NCBI GenBank assembly: GCA_900660155.1
Contig: CABFPE010000621.1
Coordinates: 37,649 to 101,648, forward strand
Reading direction: 5' to 3'
Length of the DNA stretch: 64,000 bases
Source of the DNA: Hofstenia miamia
Taxonomy: Eukaryota > Xenacoelomorpha > Acoela > Hofsteniidae
This document shows positions 25,701-40,700 of the stretch, one piece after another (within the stretch, counting starts at the first letter, position 1; every line of letters starts with the position of its first letter). The position numbers and the translations under genes are program-made. The notes under the pieces were generated by a model. That model did no database searches and was not told where the DNA came from. It saw nothing but the letters and a program-made list of their open reading frames with translations.

Positions 25701-28700
25701 TGCGGCTGCAGTAGAATTAGTGCAGAACGAATTTCATCATCACTTAATCATATTACCTGTGATATACCTCAACAGCAACTAAGAGCAATGTGAGATCATT
25801 TGCTTTTGAGAGCCATCAACAGCTGAAATTTGATGTTGAAAGAGAGCATCGATTTTGTGAGGTTAACAGTTTAGAAAATATTGAACATGGAATGAAGGAG
25901 AGTAGGGATGCTATGATCCTTTTTTCTGACCAATAATAAATACTTTATGTTGGATGTAACTTTTTAGGCTAAAAATAGAATAGGAATTTAATTCTTAAGC
26001 AAAAAATCAATGCTTAAAAACTGCATTAGTGTACTTTAAAAGTAAAGTTAACAAAGACTAAGGTTTGCCAACATCATCCCGAGGAAATCGATATATTTTG
26101 TAGGGTAGAAATTTACAAGACCTCTACTAACATCTTAGTTGGACCAACACTGCACTCACGAGGCATTTCAATGTAATGTATCAATGTTGCAGATATTGAA
26201 TTTACGTGTACTTATGAATCGACCAATCAAAATGCTTCAACTGCCACAATAGTCTCTTTTTCTACGTTTGCATGAAAAGAAACGATAAATTTGCACCCTC
26301 CACATTTTGGACTATGTTTGGAGTTGTATATCCCTCACTTTAGTAATCCTTGGTAGTTTAATGTTCTGCAATACTGCATTCGAGACGTGTAATATTTTCT
26401 GCAACTTTTTGTGTGTTTCACCCCGTTTATTATTTTCTACAACCCCGCGTTGCTCGAGACATGTACTTTTGGTGGTTTCAAAATATATAAATCGACATTT
26501 TTTATTGATTTCTTCTCTATCCTATCCTAAAGTTATGCATGGTCACTATATTGATAGTTTATATGGCATGAAAGCAGACTATTTAAGCGATTAAATGTTT
26601 GTACCGCATGCAAAAATATAAAATATTTAAAGCATACATGTGATCACGTTAATATTTAGTTAAAATTGGTTTAAAATGTTAGAGATTTAATTTTCAACAA
26701 TATAAGAAATAATTACCGAAGCATTTTGGATTCAATAATGTTGTTTAATATATTTATAGGAATGTCCTGATAATGCGTATTCCGATGTATTTGAGCCTTT
26801 AGTTCCTCTGCCGCCTAAAAAGAAAAAGTTTACTTCAATTATCAACGACTGCATCTACCACTACTACGGTATGCATTATGAGATTATTGAAATATTTCAT
26901 CCTTTGTTTTCAGATAAATCCCGAATGTCTCAGAAGGACAGAATCCTCCGTTTCGATATCATAGCGATTTTGGAGGACCACCTGCGGTTAATTTTTCCAA
27001 GTAATCTTTTATCTACATTTAGTACATGCCGAGCTTTGAAACATTAAGCGAACAAGCATTACCATAAATTCTATGTGCAAAGCAATTATATTATCATTAA
27101 GCCCCCATGATAAGTACGTAATAGTGTAGAGCAAGGGTTCTCATGATTGTTTGACTTATACCCCTTTTACCATTTGTCAAAATCTCATTCACACCCTCAT
27201 TTCAAAAATTTAATTATTCCTTGTGGGTAGCTACTACAATATTCCACCCACGGCATCTCCATTAGGTCTTTGAACCAAGCTCATAATTCATCCCCATAAA
27301 TGTCGAAGCGCACCCCTAGACTGAATTTCACTTCCAATGAGAACCCAATGGTGTAGAATGTCTAAGTAATTAAGTTGAAAGAAATACTTATTACAACAAA
27401 CACTTCATTAGTATAAACTTCTTTCATATTATAGGCTATCCTTTCGGACTATATTTTTTATGCTGAACAAATTAGTTAATGAATTGCGATGCGAAATATT
27501 ACATCGTGTAATATTCGCCGTTTTCATAGATTTGTGTGTAATTTAGCTGGTATTCCTTTAAATTGATACAAATGCTGAGTCGTGTAAACAATTAATTCTC
27601 TGCATAATTTCAGTTTGGATTCTGTGTATTGATAAATATAATTGCAATTATTAGGCCACCGATGTGCGAGTAGAATAAAATAACTAAGCACAAGCCATAC
27701 AATTAAAAGTATTTTTAGTAGTTGAAAATAATTCAGTATGGAAATGTCTTCTGATATATATCGAGCGATCAGAGAAAATCGCTAAATCTTTTATATCAGT
27801 AGTGCTTCAGTGCTTCTTAGTGGTCCGTTGCACTCAGCGTCATAAATCAGCCGACCCTATTTAGAAATGAAACTTTAAAGACTTATTAATATGATTAAGC
27901 GCCGTTTTGTTAAGAAAACAAGCAGATCATTGACATAATTAAAAACCCAGACCCGATTGAAAAATTAGTCAGAATATTCGTTTACAATGAACATGCTTCG
28001 TATATCGGTATTTGATTAACATCGCGTCATTTTTTCATCGAACTTTCACAACAATCAAAATTCAAAACTCAATGTTCTAAAGCCAAAGTTAAAACTTCTG
28101 AAATCAAACTTAAAAAAGTGTAGCTGATTTAAATTTTTTGCAAAGTGAAAGTGAATCCCTCTATTCCATGAAATCTGAACCATTGTGTGTGATTCTAGAA
28201 TTCTAGATCAATCATTGAAGGTAGTACATTTGCATTCTATGATACAACTACTTCGTATTTATCAATATATTTAGCTTTTGCCATTAGGTTGCGTTCTTGA
28301 AATGTTTGGATCGTGTGGTAGTGGTTTTGGGAAGCGATGCAGCGATTTAGACGTCTGTTTTAGATTGAACGATAAAGTAAGTCTCGACATGGATTCACAG
28401 CGGACCTTAATTGTTAAAATTTCGGATCATTTGAAGAAACTAAAAGGTACCTCACTTTCATCAAGAACTTTGCATTAAACTGTTCCCTACTAAGTTACAA
28501 AATCCATTATGTTTAGCTGTCTACAATGTGTGCCCGATCACCGAGTCCAAAGTTCCTATTGTGCGATTCATATATAGACACCCGAAAGTCGAAATAGACA
28601 TTTGTGCCTACAATTTATTGGTAAGTGCGTTTGCATATCTAAATTTACACTGTTTGGAAAGTTTTTAAGAATTTTTCATTCACTATTACTTGATATCCTA

Positions 28701-31700
28701 TTACACACTTGATTGTTTGAAAATATACAACAATTTTGAAAAATCACAAAATCTAATATAGATTGTTTATTCTGTCATCATTCCCCTTGTAAATGTTTAG
28801 AATCTAGTTTTTGTCTAAATTGCTTACTTTCAGATACCCTATTTATGGTAGTTTTCCCTAATGTGTTGACTATGTCTATTGTGGATTTTACTTCAATGAT
28901 CTATTTTGACAAGTTCCTTAAGGATTCATTAAAAATCCAATTTCGCTCTTCATTTTAATGGAAATTTCTAGAATGTGGAATTCCAATCGAATTGAAAATG
29001 TTAAAATATTAAAACATGGGTTATTTTAAACAGTGTTTTAGGGAATGGTTTAGCAATGTTTTTTTAATGTTTTTTTCAAATCCGTATAAATTTTTTTGGA
29101 AAGTTTTGAAAATGATTTTTGGAATTTGTTCATTCGAAGTTTCATAATCAACTATCTGCCCAAAATTAGCAATATTTGTGTTCTGTTATACATGTATGAA
29201 ACCAAAAATGACTGTTGCTAAATTTATCATAATTTGCAATGTTTTCTGAAACATTTAAACGCCTTGAAATGTTTCGGTCTTAGCGCCAAAACACATTTCT
29301 TCTAAAGGTTTAATAAATTTAATTTATCTTTAGTAATTTTAAGCCTTTGTATGACTGTTTTAGCTGCAAAAAATTATTTTTGAATGTGTTTAGGCATTAG
29401 AAAACACCAGGCTTTTGCTTACTTATAATTCATGCGATCGGCGTTTGGCGGTATTGGGATCTAGTTTAAAGAATTTCGCAAAGGTTTTTCAAAACTTTTT
29501 AGTCCACTTGCATTTTGTTTGTTTAGCACTTCGAAATCGGGGACGCCTCCCGTGGCAGTTTGTCTTCTTATGCGTACATCATTCTCCTGATACATTATTT
29601 GCAACATACGAATCCTCCTGTTCTTCCAGTTTTGCAAGAGGTTTGTAGTTTTCATTGGGTAGTTTGAACCAAATTAAACTGTGAGGAGAGAAACAAGTTT
29701 CAAAATGTAGAACCAACACACTTTTGTTAGTACGGAAGTCTTGTTTAAAACTTGTTGAATAAGCGCATAATTTGGTTGTATACTAGCTTTGTTCTACATA
29801 TCAAATATAATATGTATATACATTTCGCATCAAAATCTTCAACCAGGTTTATAAGCTCTATTTCCAANTTGTTTAAAACTTGTTGAATAAGCGCATAATT
29901 TGGTTGTATACTAGCTTTGTTCTACATACCAAATATAATATGTATATACATTTCGCATCAAAATCTTCAACCAGGTTTATAAGCTCTATTTCCAAAAACC
30001 AAACTTTTATTGAATTGGAACGAAGGTTTTGTCTGATAGAATTTAATTTTTTATTTAACTAATAAAAACAACACATGAATTGGGAAATATATGCAAAACG
30101 CCACTGTGAAGAAATGTTTTGTTTAAATGCATTATTTCCCATCAGGCTATTACCTGGCCCCCCTATAAAACACTAATTTTTTTGAGAAAACGTATCACTC
30201 CGCTGAAGAAGTTAATGGAGATTTGGAAACCTGGTTCTCTTCAAAACCTGATGACTTCCTATGCAAACGATATAAAATAACTTCCAGAACCCTGGAAAAA
30301 GTGCGTGGACCTTAAAGATGATTATTTTCAACATTTTATATACACGGACCAATGATGTTTTTCTTACATTTCTCAATTTACGTGTTGTTTTTATTGGTAA
30401 AATGGATGTTACTTTCTATCGTACAAGACTTTCGTTCCAACCCTATACATTTTGTCTCATCATATTCTCTATGCACTATTAAATGAAATTTGTGAGATTC
30501 TATTGTCCAGTTTGACTGTAAAAATGATCTCCACATTTTGAATCAGCAATTTTCCCCAAGTTATAGCTGTTGATTTGTACATCAATCACAACAGGACGGC
30601 AATCCTTCAGCTGATGTATTGAAAAGCCAAATTTTAGGCATAATACTTTCATCAGATAATGTGAAATTTTAGAAATCAAAGATTTCTTGATGAGTATGAG
30701 CCATTAAAACTTAGCCGTCTTTCTTAATTTTGAGGAAAAAGAGATTTTATATTTGGTCTAAAAAACCTCTAGCCAACAGTCAAGTTGAGTTGTCCATTGC
30801 CTAAATAATGACATTTTAGCTGTGGCCAAAGACTTATTGGGTAATGTTAATAGGTTTTATTTTATTGCCAATTTATTGTTTTGGGTGCAATATGTTTAAT
30901 TAAGGTATATCATTTTTAGATGTATGACACTCCTGAGCAGCCTAAGAGAATTATTGAAGGATTTAACACATATTTCAAGGAAGCACCAACTTTTGTAAGC
31001 TACTACTTTTATTGAATTGCATTAATATATTGATTATCATTTAGCAAATAAACCAACCTTTCTAAATTTATATATATATATATATATATACAGGGTGGTC
31101 CACAAAAATGTATCCTGCTTTTGAAAACTCTATAAATCAATAATTACAAGTCGTAGAAACTTAATCTTAGTCTCATTTTAAACGCCAGAATATGTTTTTC
31201 AAATGTGAAAAATCTAATGTCAATGAGAAAAATAGTTTATGTACAGCAAACAAAACTAAGAGGGACTACTGTTGTCTTTGCGAACTCAGAAATTTGAGTG
31301 TTAAAAAATAAGTATAATTATGTCAAATCGTAATTAAATTATTGTATTCCTGCTACACAGATTTTACTTATTAGTTTAGCTTGGTTCTTTTCTTATTTTG
31401 AATATCAAGTCAAGAAAATACATTAATCTCTTACAAAGGCCTCTTAAACAATGCAACTGTCAAAAGAACAACGAGTATTCATAGTCAAAACTTACAGTGA
31501 GATCAAGTATGATTCACACTTAGTTCAAGGATTTCAACAGCATTTTGAAGGAAGAAGTGTTACCAGAAATACCGTAATGAATTCCGGAAGACGTATTACT
31601 AAAACAACAACAGAAAATATTGAATTAGTTCGTGGCCAAATTGCTGATAATTCATACTTCTCAACAAGTATTAACAACAGTAGTTATAATTATTAAAAAG

Positions 31701-34700
31701 GATCTAGGGAGTCTTTGTTTACAAGGCAAAGATTCGTCAATAATTATTAGATACTGACTTTGAACGGAGAGTTACCTTTTGTACTTGGTTTCTTAACAAA
31801 AATGAAAGATTTACTGATGATTTCAGATGAGGCAGCTTTCCACATGAATGGTACTCTAAATCATCAAAATACTAGAACTTATTCACCTTGTAAACAGCCC
31901 CCAGATAATTTTTTTTCTAAAGAAATTCTGCCGTGTAAAGGTTTCAGTTTGAATGGGGCTTTGCGGTTCTAGTCTTGTTTTTGGGCCAATTTTTTCTCAA
32001 GACAATTTGAATGCAAATAGTTACCTTGACATGCTCAACAATGACTTAATTTCAAGTTGCAGGATGGAGCTCTATACCATAGCGGAATTCAGGTACAAAG
32101 ATGTTTTTGGAAATTGCTTCGTCGGAATGGGATTTGACTCCTTGCGACTTCTTTTCTTGGGGTCATATGAAGAATGACGTTTTTAAATCTTCTCCAATTG
32201 ACCTACAAGAATTACGTGACCGTAATACTCATAGTGCCGCTGTGAAAAAACAAACCAGAAATGATTAGAAGAGCAATGCGCAGTATGAGGACACGATGCC
32301 AAGAGTACCTCGTAAATGGGGCTGGACATTATTTGTAATAAAGTTTTTATGTTTGTGGTTTAATGAAAGTAATATGTAATATCAAGAGTCAGTGGTTTTA
32401 CTCATAATTTAATTAGGATTAGACATTATTTTACTTATATTTTTTAACACTCCAATTTCTCATGTGCGCAAAGACAACACTAGGCCCACTTAATTTCGTG
32501 TTTCCTGTACATAAACTATTTTTCTGATTGACATGAGGTTTTACACATTTGAAGAACATATTCTGGCGTTTAAAATGAGACTATGTGTAAGTTTCTACGA
32601 CTTGTAATTACTGAGTTTTGCTTTTGAAAAACTGGATACATTTTTGTGGACCACCCTGATATGAAATGTCTCATTTTGCCCTACTATCCCATTTGAATAT
32701 ATATATATATAGTTAATAACTTTGGCCAAATGCAAATGTATTTCAAATTCTACAAAGCCAATTTTTCATAGAAATTAATTATTGCATATCGTACATAAAC
32801 GCGATTACTTGACCGTTTTAGAAATCTAAAAACAATGATAGTGCCGGCAGTCTATGGATAGGGTTTTTCAGTTATTTTCTTGAAGAATTCGATTTGAACA
32901 CCAATGTTGTCAGCATTAAGCAGTTTGCTCCGCTAACCAAATTCGAAAAATCGTGGAATTCTAAGTCCATAGCAATTGAAGGTACATCTATCTCCAGTAA
33001 TTATATATTCTGCTTCTTTAGATCCCTTCGAACTTACTCACAACCTCGCTGCTGGCTTAACCCACAGCAGTAAGTGAATTATCTCTTTTGTCTTTACACT
33101 TCACTTTTTAGTGGCAAATCATATTAAGAAGGTCTTCATTAAAGCCCGCGAGGTATTTGGCACACCAATCGAAGTTATTGGTACTTATTCATTCGTAAGT
33201 ATTCTTATAAATTGTTTACAATTCGTGAGTTAATATCTTCTATTTTTAAATTGTAATTTAGACGGAATTATCAAAATTCCAGACTTGCTTTTATAATAAA
33301 AGAACGACTTTCTATATATTTTAATATTCAAATTTAAAAACGTTTAGAATAATTATCTTAAAGCGTCATTATATCAGTAAATAATAATTGGTTATAGATT
33401 GAAATTGTGTGATCTTACTTCTTAAGCACTTGTTTTTAATGTTTTTGTAGTTGTTTTATTTGAACATTTTTTAGGATCGATTTTTTCGTTTGATTCAGAA
33501 GGATGTTGCAGAAATACCCAAGGACAACCTGTGCAAAATTTGTTCTAAAATCGGACACATTGCAAGAGAATGCCCTGTAAAGGAAATGCACAAGGTACTC
33601 AGAAGCAAGTTCCGTTGTATCTAGGAATTAAATTTGCAATACGTCATATATGTTATTTTATATTATTTTTTGTTTTTAATTTTCATCATGAGCATGCATG
33701 ATGCTTGATTGGCTTTAATTGACCTACATGGTAACTGAAAAATTTCTTGAAGTTTTATTATAGCATGTGTTTTCTAAATAATTAATTCGTATGGCCAGCT
33801 TTGTTTTAATTATTGATGGAATGTTGTTATCGCTTTGAACGACAAGTACACTTTCAAAAAAAACTACATTTAGAGGAGAAGAGAGCAAAAGCGGCAATCT
33901 GCCATTTCTTCGAATGATAAACCTGAAAATAGCAAGAGTCCAGGAAGCAGCAGTAACACAATTCAAGTAATAAATAACTTTTTTAATGATAGTCTCCAGC
34001 AGTCTGCTCGCCCTATGCATTTTCATTCACAATCAACTGTAATGCCCAATAGCACTAGGAAATTTAAAAGTGCGCGATTTAAGGAGAGTGTCAAACAGGC
34101 CAATATGGATCAATCACTGCCACCACCTCCTCTCATTTCAGCACCACCTGGGCTTCAGAGAATTAATCCACATTCTATGAACAACCGAGGATTTCCACCG
34201 GGTTTCCCACCACAAAACCACCACCACCAACAGCATCTTTTTCAACCTCGCCCAAGCGTGCCCTTATACTCGCCATTGGTGGGGAACCAGGACAGTTTGC
34301 AAGCATTCATGCGGGCTATGTCAGCTCATACCATGCGTAAGATTTTATTATTGTTAGTTCATATAGTTTTGTCTGATTTATCAGCAAGCTACCTGCTGTC
34401 ACACTTTCACTTAATTTCACAATTTTTCATTGAACATGCTACTGATTTGGTATCAATTACAACCGTCATTTGCACCGTTTTCAACATTCCAGTATTAATT
34501 CAAGCGTCTATTTTTTGTAAGAATTCTTACTCTAAAATGTCTCCTGATTAAAATAATTAACTAACAAGTACACTAGAATCTGAAGTTTTTAAAAATTGAA
34601 AAGTATTGTGCGAACCTTGCATTTATTTAACTAATTGTCACTTGTATGTAAATCGTTTTCAAACAATTTGAATGATATAAAGACGACTCTTATATTCATT

Positions 34701-37700
34701 TATTTCTTAATTGTTTAATTTTACAGGCAAAACGCTGAATATCTCAATTGCAGAATTTAAAAGTTAAACCTAACTTTTCCTATTGTTTAGAGTCGTTTAT
34801 TTATTGTTGATCAATGAAATGAATAGAATTCGAATTTTTTTGTATGTTGATACTTGTGATGAGGAAAAACTACAGAGCAAGTGAGAGGTTCTTTTTTGAA
34901 TTTTTCCTAAATCATTACAGGATGGATTTTGTTCTAGGCGAAATTTGACTGCCCCTAGATATATTAATAGCATGTATGTAATGCTTCGGGTTAGTCCATG
35001 CGCTGGGCTAACGAACCAACCATGAAATTGGACAGGTGTGCAGGACTCTAATTTTTTCATTTTCATTGGCAATTTTTGGCGGCTGGGTCGTAGTGGGCCT
35101 AAACGTTGCTATTGAAAACTATGTAGGCTCGGTAAGAGTTGAAAAAATGTTTCCGCTAAAACTGAATTGCCTTAATATGCCAATTCTGTTTTTTTCGCGG
35201 TTGCTTCACTTTTTTTATTGGAAGTGAATTGGAATGGAATTTTTCAATAGTAGATGTTTTGTATCACTTGACAAAAAATTTCCATCTCAGTTTTGCGATG
35301 ATATAATTCCATTTAATGGTTTTCGTAAATTGCGAAATATTGCAAATGATTGGTAGGTAAACAAACTTGTAATTCCCAAGATATTTAACTTATTATTTTT
35401 CAAACAATACAATTATAAGATATTTATATATGTAATTTACAAGTAAGATAACTGGTATTTATTGTGTGTTTAGCAGAGATCCATTAATCTTATCCATAAT
35501 TGTTTACTGTTTCATCCGTTAAATTGTATCTTTGTCCATGTTGAGGGTATATCTGATGATCCTAGACATCTGTGATTTGTCGCGTTGAATTCGCAGAATA
35601 TGTTTTGGAATTAATATAATGAAAAAATTTAAAAGAAGTCGATGTCAAATTGGTCTTTAATTTCATTTCTGATTGTTAGATCTGCTACATTGCTTTTGTC
35701 TTCACCAACTGTAATGATTTTTCGCCACCTTATAAGCTGCCTCCATTTTCATTTTAAGAATGCAACCTCTGAGTTTGCGTGCGGCATGTCTTAGTAGATT
35801 AGTTGTTACTCCCCCGGCTTTCAATGTCCTGATTACCTGAATATTGCGCATGGAGAAAATTTTCAAGTACTGTAGCCACAGTCACCAATAGATGTGCCCA
35901 TACATCATGACTTCCTAATTTAATAATTGGCATGGAAAATTCATATCAGTTATGCAAATGTGATCATATTTCAAGCGTTTACACCAGTATTAGTGGAATT
36001 GATGAGCTTGAATACGCAGTATTTTGATTTCATTAGTTTTTTTAATTGATCATCCTTCACAGCTGTTTACAGGTGAATTTGTCCTAATTGAGTGCTCGAT
36101 TGCGAAGTATTATCTTTCATTAATAAGCTGTAAACACGCCTTAAGGTTAATATGAAATCTTCGTTATCCGCGATTTGTTGTTACCAATGGCATTATTAGA
36201 AAACAATACGTGCACATAAGCATTTAATCAGAATGATGATGTCATTCCATTTCACTTCATATGATTTTTTCTTTTAAGTATCTTCAAATGAATTTTACAG
36301 TAAAAATTCGTTAAATGATTTGAAAACCAAATGTGTTCTATTATCATCGAGTATATACATCCAAAAATCATTCGCTTTTCAATATTTTATTGGTTTTTGT
36401 CAATTCCAAGGTCATCTTGGTGAGATATAGTTCCTTGGTAGCTCTATTGGGAAAAGTTGTAAGCAAAGATCAACGAAATATTATAGCCTCGCCAGATTCT
36501 GAAGGCGCAATGGGAATTGTAGATCCAATATAGAATGCAACTCTTGAATATAGTAACTCACAAATTTTAGTTGCTAATTTGAAACAAGCAATTATTGACA
36601 AAACATTAGTTCTGTAGGGACAACAGACAATCAGAACGTAAAAGCAACTTCAATATCTCAAAGATATTGTCTATTTTAAATAATTGCTCCTCTGAAACAA
36701 AACGAAGTTTCCATCTGCTGGAGGCAAGAGGAACATCTTTATGACTAACTACCACACCTTCGCGAGATCTTGGCTTCTACTTAAACAGGTATGACTTACG
36801 AAATGCAATCAGTCTTCGCCACAACTGTCCAATAATGTGATTATCAGGAACATGTGAGTGTGATGCTTCAAATATCACCGATTAGGCATTGATATGCAAA
36901 CTTTTAGAGGCTTCATTATCATGAGACATAATACAGTAAGAAACTTAGAAACTGAATTATTATCTAGTTTCCAAGGACGTTTGTATAAAGCCTTCATTAA
37001 TAGAACTCACTGAAAAAATACTATGACATTAATGGAAACATTGAAGGTAATGCTCGACTTGACATATGATGTAGACCATTACACAAAACTATGTTTGATT
37101 TACAGTTTACACATCCCAATGCGCCATCAAATCAAAGTAAAATAGTTGCTCAAATTTTATTTGAACACGAGGCTTCCAAGAAAACACAATACCAAGGTGG
37201 TGTGCGGAACATTAAACATGCTTCATTCACCCCCCCCCCCTGATATTTTCAACCAATGGTGCTATGAGTGAAGAAGCTATTCGATATCATGTATTACTTG
37301 CTGAAAAGTTAAGCAATAAAATGAATTGCAGTTATTCAGACGATATTAATTACGTACGAAAGAGGCGTTATTTTACAATTTTAAAGAACTATTAATTGCT
37401 CTACGTGGTAAAAGAAAGAAAATTTATCGAAAGCTTACTCCTCTAAATAAATTTAAATCAATTCCATTTAAATATTAAATTATTAATTAAGGGCCATATT
37501 TATATAGATATCTAATATACTGTATTTTGTTATAATTTATATGTTTGTAAAGAAATTGCAAATGTGGTGATTTTTAAATATTGTATTTGGAATGTTGATC
37601 TTGTAAACCATGATTATTACTCTGGGAATTCCATGCTTTGAGATCATGTCTCTAGATTTTCTTTATTATGTCACTTCTGCCATTTATTTGATAACATTGA

Positions 37701-40700
37701 TTGTAGATATTTAGAATGGGTGTCAATGCATATCAAGAAAGTCTCATTTGAAATTTTCAGCTAAGCTAATGCAATCCTTTTAAGAGGCACTTTGCCTCTT
37801 TTGAGTAATATTAATAGTTCTTTTGTGAAACTTCCTTGGTGCGTTTCATCGATTGCATTTTAATAACTTCAGAAATTCCAAGGTAAAAATCCGTCCTACA
37901 TGTTTTTCATTTTAATTAATATTGAAGGGGTCTTGCATTGTATAATTGGTTTTTGATTCATTGTGTGCCTTTTTGTTTTAGAGCAACATCGATTTAATGA
38001 TCTTCAGAAGCTTTTTAGCGTCTTCGTCTTCTGATTCATTCTCAATACATGTTTAAGACCGTTTCTGCATGAATAGATATTGCTGACTTCTCTGTAAATG
38101 TATTCTTGAAATGAGTCAGCATATGGAATTTTTTCATTATCTTCGGCAAAGGTTACTTTTGTTAGGCTGGCGTCTGATGATTACTTTTTCGGCATTTGAG
38201 GCCATTTCCCTAACAATAAAATTGGGAACTATCTGTAATTGTGCGCNTCGAGGCCATTTCCCTAACAATAAAAGTGGGAACTATCTGTAATTGTGCACAG
38301 TACATTTTCGCGTCTCTTTTTATGGAATCAAATTGATTTTGCTATGAATTCCTTTTTGTTTTAGCGGAAATATTCGCTATTTGCGGTTAGATAAACTAAC
38401 AAATCCCTTGTCTACTCGTGAGACAAGTATATACATTGTTGTTCGTATTAATTTTTTCTTAACCGTGAGACATACACTTGAAAGTAAAACACTATCCATT
38501 TTGACTAATCGTGAGACGCCAGCTTTAAATAGCAAAGTATCTTTACACTCTAGGAGGAATTTGCTTGGACTTCTAGCAATGCGGCTGCCATATGTATGCT
38601 GATAAAATGATATAAAGTGATTTTGGATATGGACATGGGCAGTGTCGGGTTTTGGCCGTGGTATGAAAAGAAAGGGTCCCAACTATGGACGAAAATTTAA
38701 AAATAACTATTACACAAATGTACACAAAAATCAACCCAAATTAAGTTCATATTTGCTTAAATATAAAATTCATATTTTGGAATTTTATGATTAGTATCAA
38801 AGACTCAATGTATGTTCTTCAATTTTAGCGAATGTATTTTTTATTAGTTGTAGCATGTCAACTTTGGTCGAACAAGCAGAAATTAAAATATGTTTTCGTA
38901 AGAATCATATAATTGGTCGAATTGGTTTTTTTAAATGGGACTAATTTTAGTTCCTTGCCAATTACTGGTTCACACGTGATCGCTGAGAGTCCCTTTTGCT
39001 ATCTCATTTTTGTCAATTGAATTCTTAGCTTTCTTAAGTTCAATTTTAATGTGATTGTTCAATGCCTGCCAATGTTAAAAAATGGTTACATAAAATTATA
39101 ACCGTAAATCTTCACGTATAAGCTGCCAGCATGTATAGCCGCATCCACCTTTTCACACTGTTATCCTTCCCCACATACGTGTTTCCATTCATTTAACAAT
39201 CTCAATTTAACCTAGTTACCAATGTTGGTTGTTTCCTAGTGTTTTAATGTTGAATAAATTATTTTCAGCTTTCCCGGATTCTAAAAGTGCCCTAACCTCG
39301 AACATAGTGAGAAGTTTGCATATACAAGTTTTAGACTGTGTGTATAAGAGGCACCCCAAACTTTTCAATAAAATGTTGGATTCACCTGTGCGGCTTATAC
39401 ACGAGAATTTACAGTATCTGTGCTGAATTTACAGATTTAGTATTTATTTTGTGTCTACCATCAGCTTGTGTCTCTTAACACTCTATTTGATAATTTAAAG
39501 ATTCATAATATTTAACAATTCTAAAATCGTAATAGTTAATGTGCATGAAAAATAAATGATTTTTTAACTACTTATCTAACAATCATTAAGTTGCTGTTGC
39601 ATTCCCTAGTTAAATATTAAATTCAACATAGAGTAGGACTCGACTTTCAAGTCGATAGTGTATATGTGCTTGTTCAAGCATCGCTTTTAAGTTTTTTTGT
39701 AATATGATTAATGCATCATAAATATATATGCAAATTTTGAAATTGCCAGCCATCCAAGATTCTTTTAACTTAGAATACTTGATGTGAAAAGAGATTTGTT
39801 TACACTGCAGTGAAAAATTCAATTTTTTATTCTAAAAATCATGTGCGCCCATGTTTGCGCATTATTTTTTTTAATTTCTTACTAGGCATTACCACTATAA
39901 TTTTTTTTACCTGTTGTCATCATTTGTGATATCGAACAACTCTTTGTAGAATATGCTCGATAAAAATAGAGAATTTTAGCCCCTCACTTTGAGAAGAGGT
40001 TCATTTATAATAGAGCTTTATTTATTGTATTAGCATCCTTGTAAACGAAAAGTCATTCTTTGCTGTAACTAATTGCAGAAACGCCTCCTCTTCAAGAATG
40101 CGTTAGCTAGTGAGCATAGACATGCATTGTATTGCTTGAATTATGATAACAGTACTTTAAGCACATCATCAGAAAGAGGTCACTAATCGCGGTTTTCATT
40201 TATCAAAGCAAAAGTTTTGCAAAATTTTTGCGGGCAAAATAATATCGGAAATCTGCTAAAGTTCTATAAATTTCATTCTCCAATAACTCCCCCCTTAAAG
40301 TAGGGTCAAAATATCTAGATATGATTTCTTTAAATTTATAAAATCTTTATACTTTGAATTTCAGGTATATTTTCTATAAATCAGTAGCAATATTTGAAGG
40401 TTGATGATTCTTTGCAATTCCCAGTGAGGATTTGGGTCTATGTTGAACATAAATAGCTTCCGCATTTAAGGGTTAGCAAATCTTCAAGTGATTTTCAATT
40501 CATTCAAATCGAAAAACAATGAGCCGAAATTGTCTGCAATTTATAATATTTTTGGAGTTTGTTGATGGTGTTTAGCAGTAATGATCGAATTGCATTGGCT
40601 CAAATGTATATATTAAAGTGATGTGATTGATCTAATTGGTTAACTTTGAATNCTCGAACATAGTGAGAAGTTTGCATATACAATTTTTAGACTGTGTGTA

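Noticed and set aside
34337-34551. Continuation of exon 24 to the stop at 34552
   Set aside because: A good donor at 34337 and a phase-matched Gln-rich exon at 41269 explain the tail better. Retained as a possible isoform.
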